Positions 34,448-43,942 are shown, counted from the stretch's first letter. The stretch is 64,000 nt of DNA from Neobacillus niacini (GCF_000759675.1 NZ_BAWM01000152.1:482507-546506), one strand, 5' to 3'. The notes: a model not told the origin generated them from the sequence alone. Program-made: numbers and translations.

Positions 34448-34573
34448 TATCTACACATTATTTGTCGTTATCTACACACTTCCGTATTATATCTACACAT
34501 TTTTGCCCGATATCTACACAAAATCAAAATATATCTACACACATTTTGAAGATATCTACAAATAACAATAAAA
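34448..34573. repeat. Array of six TATCTACACA boxes at exact 21-bp period
   Basis: The 10-mer TATCTACACA starts at 34448, 34469, 34490, 34511, 34532 and 34553 (the last ends AAA). The 11-bp spacers differ, so this is a spaced motif array and not a simple tandem repeat. Two helical turns per period puts every box on the same DNA face. It lies 110-240 bp upstream of the HD gene start, after the DegV gene terminator. An ORF across it is a by-product of the period being a multiple of three. Confidence 0.9.
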
Positions 34574-34609
34574 AGGCACCCTATCCCTCTAACGGTAGGA
34601 AGCCTTTTT
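34570..34609. terminator. Terminator of the DegV gene
   Basis: AAAAAGGC / GCCTTTTT stem with inner CCTA / TAGG pairing, T-run on both strands, downstream of the DegV copy 2 gene. Confidence 0.8.
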
Positions 34610-34668
34610 GGTAAATACCTCATCATATTAAATGAACTACCCTTTGGCATGCTCACTTGGGGATAAGT

Positions 34669-35517
34669 TCATTTCAATCCATTATGCCAGCTGATACCAA
34701 GTGTGTTTTCACCTGCGTGTACACCAATTACAGCACCCAACGGGCAGCTAATCACTTTTAGCTCAGGATATAATTGTTCCAATTCCACTTTCCATTCATT
34801 TGCATGTTCCTGGTGTAGGCCATATAAAATATAAACTTCTTTAAATTTATTTTTTTCGTAAGATGATTTTAAGTAATCGAGAATTTTTTCCTTCGCCTTC
34901 TTATCACTTCTCACTTTTTCTTTTGTATTAAGGGCGCCATCTTCAATTGAAATAATTGGTTTGACGTTCAGCATACTTCCTAGGAAAAACTGCAATCCAG
35001 TCATCCTACCACTGCGATGGAGCTGCTCTAAGCTCCCAATAAGAACATATGTCTCGTTTGTGGTTTTCAATGCTTCTAATTGATCCATTACTGCTTCAAG
35101 ACTATTGCCTGCCTCCAGTAAATCCATACCTTTTTTTAATAATGCGGACATCGGAGCTGTAAGAATATTGGAATCAAACGTTTTAACCGGAATTTCTACA
35201 AGCTTTGCTGCCTGTTCGCTCGAAGAAACGGTACCACTAAGTTTTCCTGATAAAAGAACCGCTACCACTTGGTCATAATCCTTTGAAAGTTTTTCGTATA
35301 ATTCTTGGAAAATCCCTACAGCTGGCTGTGAGGTTTTAGGAGGAGACTTAAGCTCCTTTAATCTCGCAAAAAGCTGCCCTGCGGTTAAATCAATTCCGTC
35401 AGCAAATTCTTCACCGTCTAGTAAGATTGTTAGTGGTATTGTATACAAATCAGGATGATTTATTAATTCTTCATCTAAAAAAGCGGTACTGTCAGTTACC
35501 CATGCCGTTTTAACCAA
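34669..35517 (-). CDS. DegV family fatty-acid-binding protein (copy 2)
   Basis: 282 aa. AWVTDSTAFLDEELI start, KTSQPAVGIFQELYE, LSGKLSGT, and a final AVIGVHAGENTLGISW. About the same length as copy 1 but divergent in sequence, so probably different fatty-acid preference. TTG start with GGGGAG 6 nt upstream. Confidence 0.92.
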   Translation of the reverse strand: MVKTAWVTDSTAFLDEELINHPDLYTIPLTILLDGEEFADGIDLTAGQLFARLKELKSPPKTSQPAVGIFQELYEKLSKDYDQVVAVLLSGKLSGTVSSSEQAAKLVEIPVKTFDSNILTAPMSALLKKGMDLLEAGNSLEAVMDQLEALKTTNETYVLIGSLEQLHRSGRMTGLQFFLGSMLNVKPIISIEDGALNTKEKVRSDKKAKEKILDYLKSSYEKNKFKEVYILYGLHQEHANEWKVELEQLYPELKVISCPLGAVIGVHAGENTLGISWHNGLK

Positions 35518-35649
35518 TGTAATCTCCCCTTATTATTGGTATAAGGTCTTAATATCTAGTCAAAATAATCGTACCTTGAAATCGAAATATTGTAAATAAT
35601 TATGACAATAAAAAACCAGCTAAAATTTAATTAGCTGGTTTTTGGAAAA

Positions 35650-36186
35650 TTATTTACTGACTTCTATAAGGTATGCTTGCAAGTGTTGAATGGTTGTGAT
35701 CATAAAATTAATCAACTCAACCAAATCGTTCATTTGGTCTTCACCAATGAGTCTGTCAAATTCAATTGAAATACAATTAGAAATTAGTGATTTCGAGGGA
35801 GTAATCGTAACAGATTGACAAATTTTTCTTGTATCTCCCCAAATTTCAGTTAGAATCCAATTAATTTCTTTTAATTGTTTTTCATCGGTTATGTCCTTAT
35901 GAAAAAATTGCAGCCTTAATTTGCACCCTGATTGTCTCTGTGAAAGCAAATGAGGTACAAGCTCGGCAGCGAGGTTAATCATATCTGACTTGATTTCCAT
36001 TTTAGCTGAAATAATATTTCCTTTTGCCACAGGTAATTGAAACTGAACATCAAAACCCCGGGACATTTTCGCCATATTCACGATGTCATTCCGGTCCGTG
36101 ATGACAATTTCTCCTGCTAAATCTAAATCATATAACGCCCCTTCAATGACTACCTTCATATTGTCGAAAGCCGTTGGATCAAACAT
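35650..36186 (-). CDS. Conserved hypothetical protein, 178 aa
   Basis: Not recognised. Starts MFDPTAFDNMKVVIEGALYDLDLAG, mixed alpha/beta, no signal or TM. It lies 15 bp after formate-THF ligase on the same strand and is probably co-transcribed. Shape suggests a Bacillaceae-specific cytoplasmic protein; no catalytic motif seen. Confidence 0.75.
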   Translation of the reverse strand: MFDPTAFDNMKVVIEGALYDLDLAGEIVITDRNDIVNMAKMSRGFDVQFQLPVAKGNIISAKMEIKSDMINLAAELVPHLLSQRQSGCKLRLQFFHKDITDEKQLKEINWILTEIWGDTRKICQSVTITPSKSLISNCISIEFDRLIGEDQMNDLVELINFMITTIQHLQAYLIEVSK

Positions 36187-36200
36187 TCAACTCACCTCTG

Positions 36201-37889
36201 TTAGAACAACCCTAGAGCCTTGCCCGTTTCGTCTACATCCATATTTAAAGCTGCAGGTTTTTTCGGTAATCCTGGCATGGTCATAACATCTCCCGTTAAA
36301 GCAACAATAAAACCGGCACCAATCGATGGTTTAAACTCTCTTACATTCACGATAAAGTCAGTTGGTCTTCCTAGTTTAGTCGGGTCATCGGACAATGAAT
36401 ATTGTGATTTAGCCATACAAATCGCTAAATTGGACCAGCCGAATTTTTCAAAATCGGCCAGTTGTTTTTTCGCTTTTGGCGAGAATTCTACATCTTTACC
36501 GCCATATACCTTTTGGACAATCGTTCTTACCTTTGTTTCAAGTGAATCAGATAAGTCGTAAAGAGGGTGAAACTTATTTTCTTCTTTTTCGATTACCGAT
36601 AAAAGTGTTTCTGCGAGCTCCATTCCACCTGCTCCACCTTTTTCCCAAACCTCTGTCAAGGCAACAGGAACAGCCTCCCGTTTACACCATTCAAACAGTG
36701 TTTTCACTTCAAGTTCTGTATCCGTAATGAATTTATTAATTGCTACGACCACGGGTAAACCAAAGCTTTTGATGGTCTCGATATGCTTTTGCAGATTAGC
36801 AAAGCCCAACTTTAACGATGCAATGTTTTCCTTTGCCAAATCGGATTTTGCTACTCCGCCATGCATTTTTAATGCCCGGATGGTCGCGACAATCACAACT
36901 GCTTCTGGTTTAATTCCAGCACTTCTTGCTTTTATATGTAAAAACTTTTCCGCCCCTAAATCGGCACCAAAGCCGCCTTCTGTAATTACATAATCAGCAA
37001 GCTTTGCAGCGGCATGAGTGGCAATTACACTGTTACAGCCATGGGCAATATTCGCGAATGGTCCACCATGCACGAGTGCAGGAGTATGTTCGATGGTTTG
37101 CACGAGATTTGGTTTAACTGCGTCCTTTAGTAATAGAGTCAGCGCACCTTCAACCCCAAGGTCACCAACAGTGACGGGTTCCTTTTTGTCATTATAAGCA
37201 ACTACCATCCGCGCTAATCTTAATTTTAAATCCTTCAAATCTGACGCTAAACATAGAACGGCCATGATTTCTGAAGCAACAGTAATATCAAATCCATCTT
37301 CACGAGGAACTCCTTGAAGAGGTCCACCAAGACCGATAATGACTTTTCTTAGCGCACGATCATTTAAGTCAACTGCACGTTTCCAAACAATCCGCCGTTG
37401 GTCAATTTTAAGCTCATTTCCTTGCTGAATATGATTATCCAGTAATGCAGCTAGGGCATTATTTGCTGTAGTAATTGCATGCAAATCACCTGTAAAATGC
37501 AAATTTATGTCTTCCATCGGCAAAACCTGTGAATAGCCGCCACCAGTTGCCCCGCCTTTTATACCCATTGTCGGACCTAATGAAGGCTCCCTTATTGCAA
37601 TGATTGCTTTCTTTCCAATCTTTTGAAAGGCATCACCCAAACCAACTGTTACAGTTGATTTCCCTTCACCAGCAGGCGTAGGATTGATAGAAGTAACGAG
37701 AATAATTTTTCCACTTTCGTTTGTTTCAATTTTCGTTAAAGCTTCATAAGAGATTTTCGCTTTGTATTTTCCAAAAAGTTCGAGATCATCCTCCGTTAGA
37801 CCAATTGTTTCGGCAATCTCAAGAATTGGCTTCATGGTTGATTCTTGTGCGATTTCAATGTCGGACTTAACTGCTGTTTTCATTTGCAA
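36201..37889 (-). CDS. fhs: Formate--tetrahydrofolate ligase
   Basis: 562 aa, expected size. ATP loop TPAGEGKSTVTVGLGDAF, REPSLGPTMGIKGGATGGGY, DLHAITTANNALAA, and PVVVAINKF. Makes 10-formyl-THF from formate, ATP and THF. TTG start (GGGGGA 6 nt upstream); an ATG two codons on is the alternative. Confidence 0.96.
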   Translation of the reverse strand: MQMKTAVKSDIEIAQESTMKPILEIAETIGLTEDDLELFGKYKAKISYEALTKIETNESGKIILVTSINPTPAGEGKSTVTVGLGDAFQKIGKKAIIAIREPSLGPTMGIKGGATGGGYSQVLPMEDINLHFTGDLHAITTANNALAALLDNHIQQGNELKIDQRRIVWKRAVDLNDRALRKVIIGLGGPLQGVPREDGFDITVASEIMAVLCLASDLKDLKLRLARMVVAYNDKKEPVTVGDLGVEGALTLLLKDAVKPNLVQTIEHTPALVHGGPFANIAHGCNSVIATHAAAKLADYVITEGGFGADLGAEKFLHIKARSAGIKPEAVVIVATIRALKMHGGVAKSDLAKENIASLKLGFANLQKHIETIKSFGLPVVVAINKFITDTELEVKTLFEWCKREAVPVALTEVWEKGGAGGMELAETLLSVIEKEENKFHPLYDLSDSLETKVRTIVQKVYGGKDVEFSPKAKKQLADFEKFGWSNLAICMAKSQYSLSDDPTKLGRPTDFIVNVREFKPSIGAGFIVALTGDVMTMPGLPKKPAALNMDVDETGKALGLF

Positions 37890-38081
37890 AAATGATCCCC
37901 CGCATTCACATAGAATTTAAAACCTCTTCTATTGTATCAAATCACCGATTTATTTCGTGTAATATTTCTCACAAAAAAATTATTCTTTTCTGAAATAAAG
38001 ATAATGTTTATAATGTTAATGACCGAATTTTAAAAAAACACTATATACTTAACATGATTAGAAAATAAGGGGGAGTGCATC

Positions 38082-38990
38082 TTGCCTATTAACATTCCAA
38101 AGCTGCTGCCAGCAAGAGAAATTCTTGAACATGAGAACATCTTTGTCATGGACGACGAACGAGCAATCCGTCAGGATATTCGGCCATTAAAACTTCTTAT
38201 ATTAAATTTAATGCCAGAAAAAGAAAAGGCAGAAACGCAGCTTTTAAGGCTATTGGGAAACAGCCCGCTGCAAGTAAATGTCAAATTTTTAAAAACCAAT
38301 TCCTATGAATCTACACACACAAGCAAGCAGCATCTTGAACAATTCTATACCACCTTTTCAGAGGTCAAAAATCAAAAATATGATGGTATGATTATTACTG
38401 GTGCGCCTGTTGAGCTAATGGGGTTTGAGCAAGTAAAGTATTGGGAAGAACTAACTGAAATTATGGACTGGACGAGAACCAATGTTACCTCTACCCTACA
38501 TATTTGTTGGGGAGCACAGGCTGCACTATTTTATCATTATGGGATTGATAAATTTGAACTGTCTCGTAAATGTTCAGGAATCTATGAGCACCAAATCTTC
38601 GAGCAAAATGATCTGCTGCTGCGCGGTTTTGATGATCATTTTTATGCTCCCCATTCTCGATATACAGATGTATCGATTGGTGAAATTCATGAAAAGCCTG
38701 AACTTACGCTATTAGCCGCTTCAGAGGAAGCTGGTGCCCTGCTTATTGCCTCCAGAGACCGAAAACATGTGATGATAACTGGACATTTGGAATACGAGTC
38801 TGATTCCTTAGCTCAGGAATACAATCGAGATATTAGTAGAGGTTTGCAAATTCATATTCCGGAAAATTATTTTCCAAACAATGACCCAACTCAGCCGCCA
38901 ATTAATCGCTGGCGTTCCCATGGACACTTGTTCTTTTCAAACTGGCTCAACTATTACGTATACCAAGAAACACCTTTTAATTGGGATTAA
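38082..38990 (+). CDS. metA: Homoserine O-acetyltransferase (MetA)
   Basis: 302 aa. Catalytic Cys142 in HICWGAQAA, His/Glu in TGHLEYESD. Residue 111 (GAPVE) is Glu, as in Bacillus cereus MetA, which uses acetyl-CoA; E. coli MetA has Gly there and uses succinyl-CoA. So it should make O-acetylhomoserine for methionine synthesis. TTG start with GGGGGAG 7 nt upstream. Ends in a terminator that looks derived from the interspersed repeat. Confidence 0.93.
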   Translation: MPINIPKLLPAREILEHENIFVMDDERAIRQDIRPLKLLILNLMPEKEKAETQLLRLLGNSPLQVNVKFLKTNSYESTHTSKQHLEQFYTTFSEVKNQKYDGMIITGAPVELMGFEQVKYWEELTEIMDWTRTNVTSTLHICWGAQAALFYHYGIDKFELSRKCSGIYEHQIFEQNDLLLRGFDDHFYAPHSRYTDVSIGEIHEKPELTLLAASEEAGALLIASRDRKHVMITGHLEYESDSLAQEYNRDISRGLQIHIPENYFPNNDPTQPPINRWRSHGHLFFSNWLNYYVYQETPFNWD

Positions 38991-38998
38991 GAAAGAAA

Positions 38999-39023
38999 AG
39001 CGGAAGCGCCCCTTGGGCACTTC
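38999..39023. terminator. metA terminator formed from an interspersed-repeat end
   Basis: AGCGGAAGCGCC is the opening of the repeat family, here followed by CCTTGGGCACTTCC. The hairpin is GGAAG-C-GCCC-CTT-GGGC-A-CTTCC with one C/A mismatch, then TATTTTTTATTTT. It serves the convergent metA and methyltransferase genes. Confidence 0.8.
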
Positions 39024-39707
39024 CTATTTTTTATTTTGAAACATGAAAACCCACATAAAGGTCAAAGCTTGTTTCAAATCTAATGAAAGTTTTTCTAGAG
39101 GCAGTTTATCTGCACCACGCTTGTAAACTCCGATTTCATCCACTTTGACTAAGCCATTTTCTTCTGCAAGCTTCCCTAGCTCCCACGGCATCATGGTATT
39201 GCAGATTACTTTTTCCCCATAAAGCCTTCGATAGCTGTTAATTCGGGGCATGGCGGTTGGTCCTAAAATTGCAATGCAAATCAATCCATCTTTTTTAACT
39301 AGTCGTTTCATCTCAAGCAAAACACTCAACGGATTCTCCGTCCATTCCAGTGAATTAATCGCCATGATGGCTTCAAAGGTATCTGAATCCACCGGTACGC
39401 TTGAAATATCGACTTTTAAAAATTGTGCTGAGGTAGCATTTGCTCGTTCCCTAGCCTTTTCAAGCATTTGCTCCGAAAGGTCGACACCAGTAACCTGAAA
39501 ACCTTTAGTGGCTAATTTATAGGAGGCATATCCGTCACCACAGCCAAGATCACAAATTGACGCCCCCGCAGCTAGGTGCTTTGTAAGAAAAGGAATAATG
39601 TCTTTGCGACTACCAGTCTCCCACATTTCTTTGCTGTTAGAATGCCATGTTTCAGCTCGCTCATCCCATTGTTTTTCAGCTTCATCAACCCATTTGAAAT
39701 TATTCAC
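39024..39707 (-). CDS. Class I SAM-dependent methyltransferase
   Basis: 227 aa. Motif I ICDLGCGDGYASYKLA, acidic motif VTGVDLSEQML, and motif IV-like AIMAINSLEW. Substrate unknown; UbiE/methyltransferase-11 type. Monocistronic and convergent with metA. Confidence 0.88.
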   Translation of the reverse strand: MNNFKWVDEAEKQWDERAETWHSNSKEMWETGSRKDIIPFLTKHLAAGASICDLGCGDGYASYKLATKGFQVTGVDLSEQMLEKARERANATSAQFLKVDISSVPVDSDTFEAIMAINSLEWTENPLSVLLEMKRLVKKDGLICIAILGPTAMPRINSYRRLYGEKVICNTMMPWELGKLAEENGLVKVDEIGVYKRGADKLPLEKLSLDLKQALTFMWVFMFQNKK

Positions 39708-39817
39708 ATTAAACCTCCAATTCTTTTTATATTTATATTCGCCGTTAATTTTATATTCCCTTTTCGTTTATTTTTCGTAAATTATAGAAAGAATATCGAG
39801 CAAAGGGGGAAAACGTT

Positions 39818-40030
39818 GTGGAAACAGTAGTAGGACTGCATCGAAATCATTTTGGTGAGATTATCAGCTTTGTCACTTCAGGAGGTCGAATCATCTCCTA
39901 TCAAAAAGCATTATTGGAAACTGCAAACGGCGACATCAAAGGTGTTCAAGCAACCGAGGATCACGATGGCAAACTTATTCTAAGCCCTGAACTGGAACAT
40001 ACCTTTGATCAGTATCCAAATTTATTCTAA
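39818..40030 (+). CDS. DUF3892-type small protein
   Basis: 70 aa from GTG, with AAAGGGGG upstream. Sequence reads GLHRNHFGEIISFVTSGGRIISYQKAL and a DHDGKLIL motif, fitting the DUF3892 family (start of a small beta domain). Function unknown. Own terminator. Confidence 0.72.
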   Translation: METVVGLHRNHFGEIISFVTSGGRIISYQKALLETANGDIKGVQATEDHDGKLILSPELEHTFDQYPNLF

Positions 40031-40060
40031 AAAAGCACCTGGGAATCCCAGGTGCTTTAG
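40031..40060. terminator. Bidirectional terminator
   Basis: 13-bp stem AAAGCACCTGGGA / TCCCAGGTGCTTT at 40032-40058 between convergent genes. Confidence 0.9.
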
Positions 40061-40062
40061 AT

Positions 40063-40485
40063 TTATTCGGCTTCATTTTGTTTTTGAATTTCTTTTAATG
40101 CCTCTATTCTAGATTCATCTTCTTGAAAAAACTGAACGAGGTCAACGATTCTTTCAATCGAATCCCAGCTTAAGTGGTGCTCGATTCCTTCAACATCATT
40201 ATATATATTTTCATCTTTTACTCCGATGATTTTTAGAAATTGTTCAAGTAAATCATGTCTAAATACGAGGCGCTTTCCAATCTTATTCCCTTTTGTGGTT
40301 AAGCTGAAGCCTCTGTATTTTTCATAAACAAGGTATTCATCTTTGTCTAACTTTTGTACCATTTTTGTTACTGAGGAGGGATGAACAGATAGTGCCTCTG
40401 CAATATCTGAAACTCTGGCGTATCCTTTTTCTTCAATTAACATATATATTTGCTCTATATAATCTTCCATACTCGGTGTTGGCAT
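40063..40485 (-). CDS. mntR: Manganese transport regulator MntR
   Basis: 140 aa, DtxR/MntR family. Winged helix with VSDIAEALSVHPSSVTKMVQKL, then the dimer domain with metal-binding residues (GIEHHLS). Represses manganese uptake genes when bound to Mn(II). B. subtilis MntR is 142 aa. Monocistronic, after the topB terminator. Confidence 0.93.
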   Translation of the reverse strand: MPTPSMEDYIEQIYMLIEEKGYARVSDIAEALSVHPSSVTKMVQKLDKDEYLVYEKYRGFSLTTKGNKIGKRLVFRHDLLEQFLKIIGVKDENIYNDVEGIEHHLSWDSIERIVDLVQFFQEDESRIEALKEIQKQNEAE

Positions 40486-40532
40486 CCCGTACCTCCAAAA
40501 AAATTACTCTCCTAAAAGTTTACTATAGAAAA

Positions 40533-40572
40533 AAAATAGTGACAAGTTGAATTATCACTTTGTCACTATTTT
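40533..40572 (-). terminator. topB terminator overlapping its last codons
   Basis: Perfect 13-bp stem AAAATAGTGACAA / TTGTCACTATTTT, 14-nt loop, then eight T on the minus strand. The stem includes the final topB codons and stop. Confidence 0.88.
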
Positions 40573-42735
40573 GGAACTTTGTTCGTCAAATAAAAACTTG
40601 ACCCTTTTCTCCTGTTCATCTAGAAAAAGCTTAGCATTAAAGGTTTTGTCTTTATTCGAAAAACCTTCAATCAACTCCGTTTTCCCTTCGGATAAAAGGA
40701 GTTTAATATTCTTTTGGGTTATGTTTTTCCCAAGAATCTTTTTTGATATCGTGAAATTACACTGATTTTTTTGATAGTTGGAACATCCGTAAAAGCTGCC
40801 TTTATCAACAATGGAGCCATCACATTTTTTGCAGTTGCCCAGTTTCGTACTGCCTTTACCCTTTGTCATCTTCTTACTAGGAGTGAAATTTTCACGAACA
40901 TCTTCAGAAAATACCCAATTAGCAGAATGTCCTACTCCTGAAGAAATTAGATGGTAGACCATTTTATTGGTTTGTTCCATGAAATTCTTTGGAGAAGCAG
41001 AGCCCTCTGATATTTCTTTTAATTTCTGCTCCCATTTTGCTGTCATTTCTGGGGAAGCCAGGATTTCCCGTCCAATGGCCTCAATTAATATTCTAGCTTT
41101 CGATGTCGCATAAACTAGGTTCTTTGTTACATCAATATATTTCCGGTCTTTCAGCATCGTTATGATTCCGGCTCTTGTCGCCTCAGTACCCAAGCCTTCG
41201 GTTTTGGACAATATTTTCTCTAATTCCTTATCATCAATATGCTTACCGGCCGTCTTCATTAACGTAATTAACTGGCCTTCGGTATATCGTTTTGGCGGCT
41301 GTGTCTGGCTCTCTTTTACCTCTATCTTCGTCGTACGACCTTGTTCCCCTTTTGCTAGTTGTGGGAGAGCGGGTTCATCCTCTTTTTCCTTTTGGTTGAT
41401 TACCTTCCGCCAGCCTTCTTCGATTTGAACCTTTCCCTTTGATTGAAAAACGGCCCGTCCATCTACTAAAGTTGTCACCGTTGTATATTCGGCAATTGCT
41501 TTTTGATAATGTGCAGCTATTAAACTCTTGACAATTAGGTCGTAGAGTTTCTTTTCATCTGGATCTAGTTTATCTACATTGGGAATCTGTTCAGTAGGAA
41601 TAATGGCATAATGGTCCGTTACCTTCTTTTCGTTTACGTACCGCTTGTTATCGACAAGTGATTCAATTGGCAGTGGGAAAAATTTATCATAACCATTTAT
41701 ATGACTTAATTTAGTAAGAATTTCTGGAAAAGTATTCGCTTCTTCTTTCGTCACATACCGTGAGTCCGAACGGGGATATGAAACATTCCCTTTTTGGTAG
41801 AGTTTTTGCAGTACATCTAGCGTCTTCTTAGGTGAAAATTTATATCGTTTATTCGCTTCAGCCTGGAGTGCAGAGAGATTATAGAGTAACGGTGGGAAAA
41901 ACTCTTTTCTTTCCGATTGTACATCCGAAACTTCTGCCGGCTTTTCACAGCAAAACGCTGCAACCTTCTCTGCCATTTCTTTTGTTTTTACCCGCGTTTC
42001 CCCATCATTCTGCCACTTGCCGCTATATTTCTTGCCATCGATATTAAACTGGGCAATCACTTCCCAGAAGGGTTCGGACTTAAAATTCTCAATCTCTAAT
42101 TCTCTTTTTACAATAAGAGCTAATGTGGGTGTCTGTACCCTGCCTACTGAAAACACATCAGAAAATCCTTGTTTCTGCAACAGTAAGCTATATAGCCGTG
42201 AGGCATTCATTCCAACTACCCAATCCGCACATGCGCGGGTGTACGCTTCAAAATATAAATTTCTTGTATAATCTTCATCTAATAATTTATTAAAACCTTC
42301 GCGAATCGAATTAGGTGTTAAAGAAGATATCCAAAGTCGTTTCATTGGCTTTTTACAACCTGTTATCCGAAGAATATTACGGATAATTAATTCACCTTCA
42401 CGCCCAGCATCGCCGGCATGAATAATTTCTGTTACCGCAGGATTATTTAAAAGCTTTTGGATAACTGAAAATTGTTTTACTTTATCCTTCGTCACTTCAT
42501 ATTGGAACTGAGTAGGGATCATGGGCAGATTATCCAGCGACCATTTCTTCCATCCTGGCTCATACGTTTCTGGATTCACAAGCTGGCATAAATGCCCAAT
42601 TGCCCAAGTGACGTATGCACCATTTCTAAAAGTCTCATTAGGAAAAATTTCAATAAAACCACTTTGTTTTTTATGTTTAAATATAGAAGCCAACGTTGAT
42701 CCTTGATCTGGCTTTTCAGCAATAATTAATTTCAT
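40555..42735 (-). CDS. topB: DNA topoisomerase III
   Basis: 726 aa. TOPRIM domain at the start (IIAEKPDQGSTLA, HAGDAGREGELIIRNI), catalytic Tyr in SYPRSDSRYVT, GTEATRAGIITML, and a single zinc finger (NCKKCDGSIVDKGSFYGCSNY) near the end. Type IA topoisomerase for decatenation and resolving recombination intermediates. Monocistronic. Confidence 0.95.
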   Translation of the reverse strand: MKLIIAEKPDQGSTLASIFKHKKQSGFIEIFPNETFRNGAYVTWAIGHLCQLVNPETYEPGWKKWSLDNLPMIPTQFQYEVTKDKVKQFSVIQKLLNNPAVTEIIHAGDAGREGELIIRNILRITGCKKPMKRLWISSLTPNSIREGFNKLLDEDYTRNLYFEAYTRACADWVVGMNASRLYSLLLQKQGFSDVFSVGRVQTPTLALIVKRELEIENFKSEPFWEVIAQFNIDGKKYSGKWQNDGETRVKTKEMAEKVAAFCCEKPAEVSDVQSERKEFFPPLLYNLSALQAEANKRYKFSPKKTLDVLQKLYQKGNVSYPRSDSRYVTKEEANTFPEILTKLSHINGYDKFFPLPIESLVDNKRYVNEKKVTDHYAIIPTEQIPNVDKLDPDEKKLYDLIVKSLIAAHYQKAIAEYTTVTTLVDGRAVFQSKGKVQIEEGWRKVINQKEKEDEPALPQLAKGEQGRTTKIEVKESQTQPPKRYTEGQLITLMKTAGKHIDDKELEKILSKTEGLGTEATRAGIITMLKDRKYIDVTKNLVYATSKARILIEAIGREILASPEMTAKWEQKLKEISEGSASPKNFMEQTNKMVYHLISSGVGHSANWVFSEDVRENFTPSKKMTKGKGSTKLGNCKKCDGSIVDKGSFYGCSNYQKNQCNFTISKKILGKNITQKNIKLLLSEGKTELIEGFSNKDKTFNAKLFLDEQEKRVKFLFDEQSSKIVTK

Positions 42736-42759
42736 TTTTTGATTGCTCCTTATTAGAAA

Positions 42760-42872
42760 AGCGGAAGCGCCTTGCTAAGGTGCGACATGCATAAGACAAG
42801 CGCTGACAGAAGGCGTGCTTTTTGCCTTCCGAAGTGATTGGCTTATGTCTCGAGCACCTAGGCGCTGGAGCT
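42760..42872. repeat. Interspersed repeat, short form, copy D (113 bp)
   Basis: Starts AGCGGAAGCGCCTTG and ends CTAGGCGCTGGAGCT, with GACATGCATAAGACAAG and GGCTTATGTCTCGAG inside as an internal inverted pair. It keeps the ends of the 263-bp copies but lacks their centre. Confidence 0.8.
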
Positions 42873-43171
42873 AGACAGTTTTCTATGTTAAAGAATAGTT
42901 CTAATCCTTTAAAGCATCCAGGATTCATTTTCCCACTTCAATTGTTATTTTGTAAAGGATTAAAAAATAACAATTAAGCTATTGGTTTGGTATTATAATG
43001 GATTGTTAAAGTTTGAAAAGGATGCGTACATGTAACAAAGGGGAAATTAAGGGGGATATCTTTCAAGCATATCTTAGCAGACATTTTCATTAATTGTTAA
43101 AATTTGTTTGTCAAAATTTTAACAAGTGACATAAAAAGGAGCGATCATTTCTGACCACCCATTTACAGTAA
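42873..43171. other. Intergenic region with an A+T-rich inverted repeat
   Basis: About 300 bp without a supported gene. TTGTTAAAATTT (43094-43105) and AAATTTTAACAA (43114-43125) form a 12-bp inverted repeat with 8-nt loop and no T-run. A possible binding site; no partner identified. Confidence 0.5.
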
Positions 43172-43453
43172 TTATTGTATTAGTTTTAAAGTTGAATCCT
43201 GCATATACCAATTTTCTTCTGGAATTATATTAGATACGGTCAAAATAAATGATGGAATCCTTTCAACATCAAAAACGATCGCACCTATCTTCTTTGTAAA
43301 CATTAGAAAGGCGTCACCATGTGAATAAGTTGATAAATCATTTCCGATTTGAAGCAATGACATCAAGACAACTTGTTTTTCTTCGGCTTCAATGAAGACT
43401 TGCGGCGAGAATCTTAAAATCCATTCATCTCCCTCAATCGAAAATCGGTACAT
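43172..43453 (-). CDS. Conserved hypothetical protein, 93 aa
   Basis: Not recognised. MYRFSIEGDEWILRF start, predicted alpha/beta, no TM. Ribosome site GGTGAGGAG directly upstream is strong, which supports it as a gene. It stands alone between the repeat region and cspD. Confidence 0.68.
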   Translation of the reverse strand: MYRFSIEGDEWILRFSPQVFIEAEEKQVVLMSLLQIGNDLSTYSHGDAFLMFTKKIGAIVFDVERIPSFILTVSNIIPEENWYMQDSTLKLIQ

Positions 43454-43726
43454 TACTCCTCACCCTTTATCAACCATTTTTATAAGAATATGAGGCTGAT
43501 AAAATTTTATGTTCGATAGATTGATTAATTTAGAATATTTAAATGAGAATAGGTTTTATTGGATAAAAATACGCTTACATTCCTTGACCGCCCAAAAATA
43601 TTCATGTATATTTAAAGCGTCATGTATCATTAATTGAATAGTGAATATATTAGCTTTGTGTACATGATAATATTTATCTTTGGCACTTAATAAAGTGTTC
43701 TGAAAGGCTTAGGAGGAAATAGTAAA

Positions 43727-43927
43727 ATGCAAAACGGTAAAGTAAAATGGTTCAACAATGAAAAAGGTTTCGGTTTTATCGAAGTTGAAGGCGGAGACGA
43801 TGTATTCGTACACTTCAGCGCTATTACTGGAGAAGGCTTCAAATCTTTAGAAGAAGGCCAAGAAGTTTCTTTCGAAATCGTTGAAGGAACCCGTGGACCA
43901 CAAGCTGCTAACGTAGTAAAATTATAA
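43727..43927 (+). CDS. cspD: Cold-shock protein (CspD-like)
   Basis: 66 aa. RNP1 KGFGFIEVEG and RNP2 VFVHFSAI, GKVKWFN start and GPQAANVV end. Single-stranded RNA/DNA chaperone. Strong AGGAGG site, and an unusually long gene-free leader (43454-43726) that suggests a structured 5' UTR, as in other csp genes. Position before ypeQ fits CspD. Confidence 0.93.
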   Translation: MQNGKVKWFNNEKGFGFIEVEGGDDVFVHFSAITGEGFKSLEEGQEVSFEIVEGTRGPQAANVVKL

Positions 43928-43942
43928 TCTATAATGACAACC

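Noticed and set aside
34448..34573. CRISPR array
   Set aside because: Repeats are 10 bp with 11-bp spacers, too short, and no cas genes are present.
34372..34614. 80-codon ORF with repeated ISTH
   Set aside because: The repeat is a DNA array whose 21-bp period happens to be in frame; no ribosome site.
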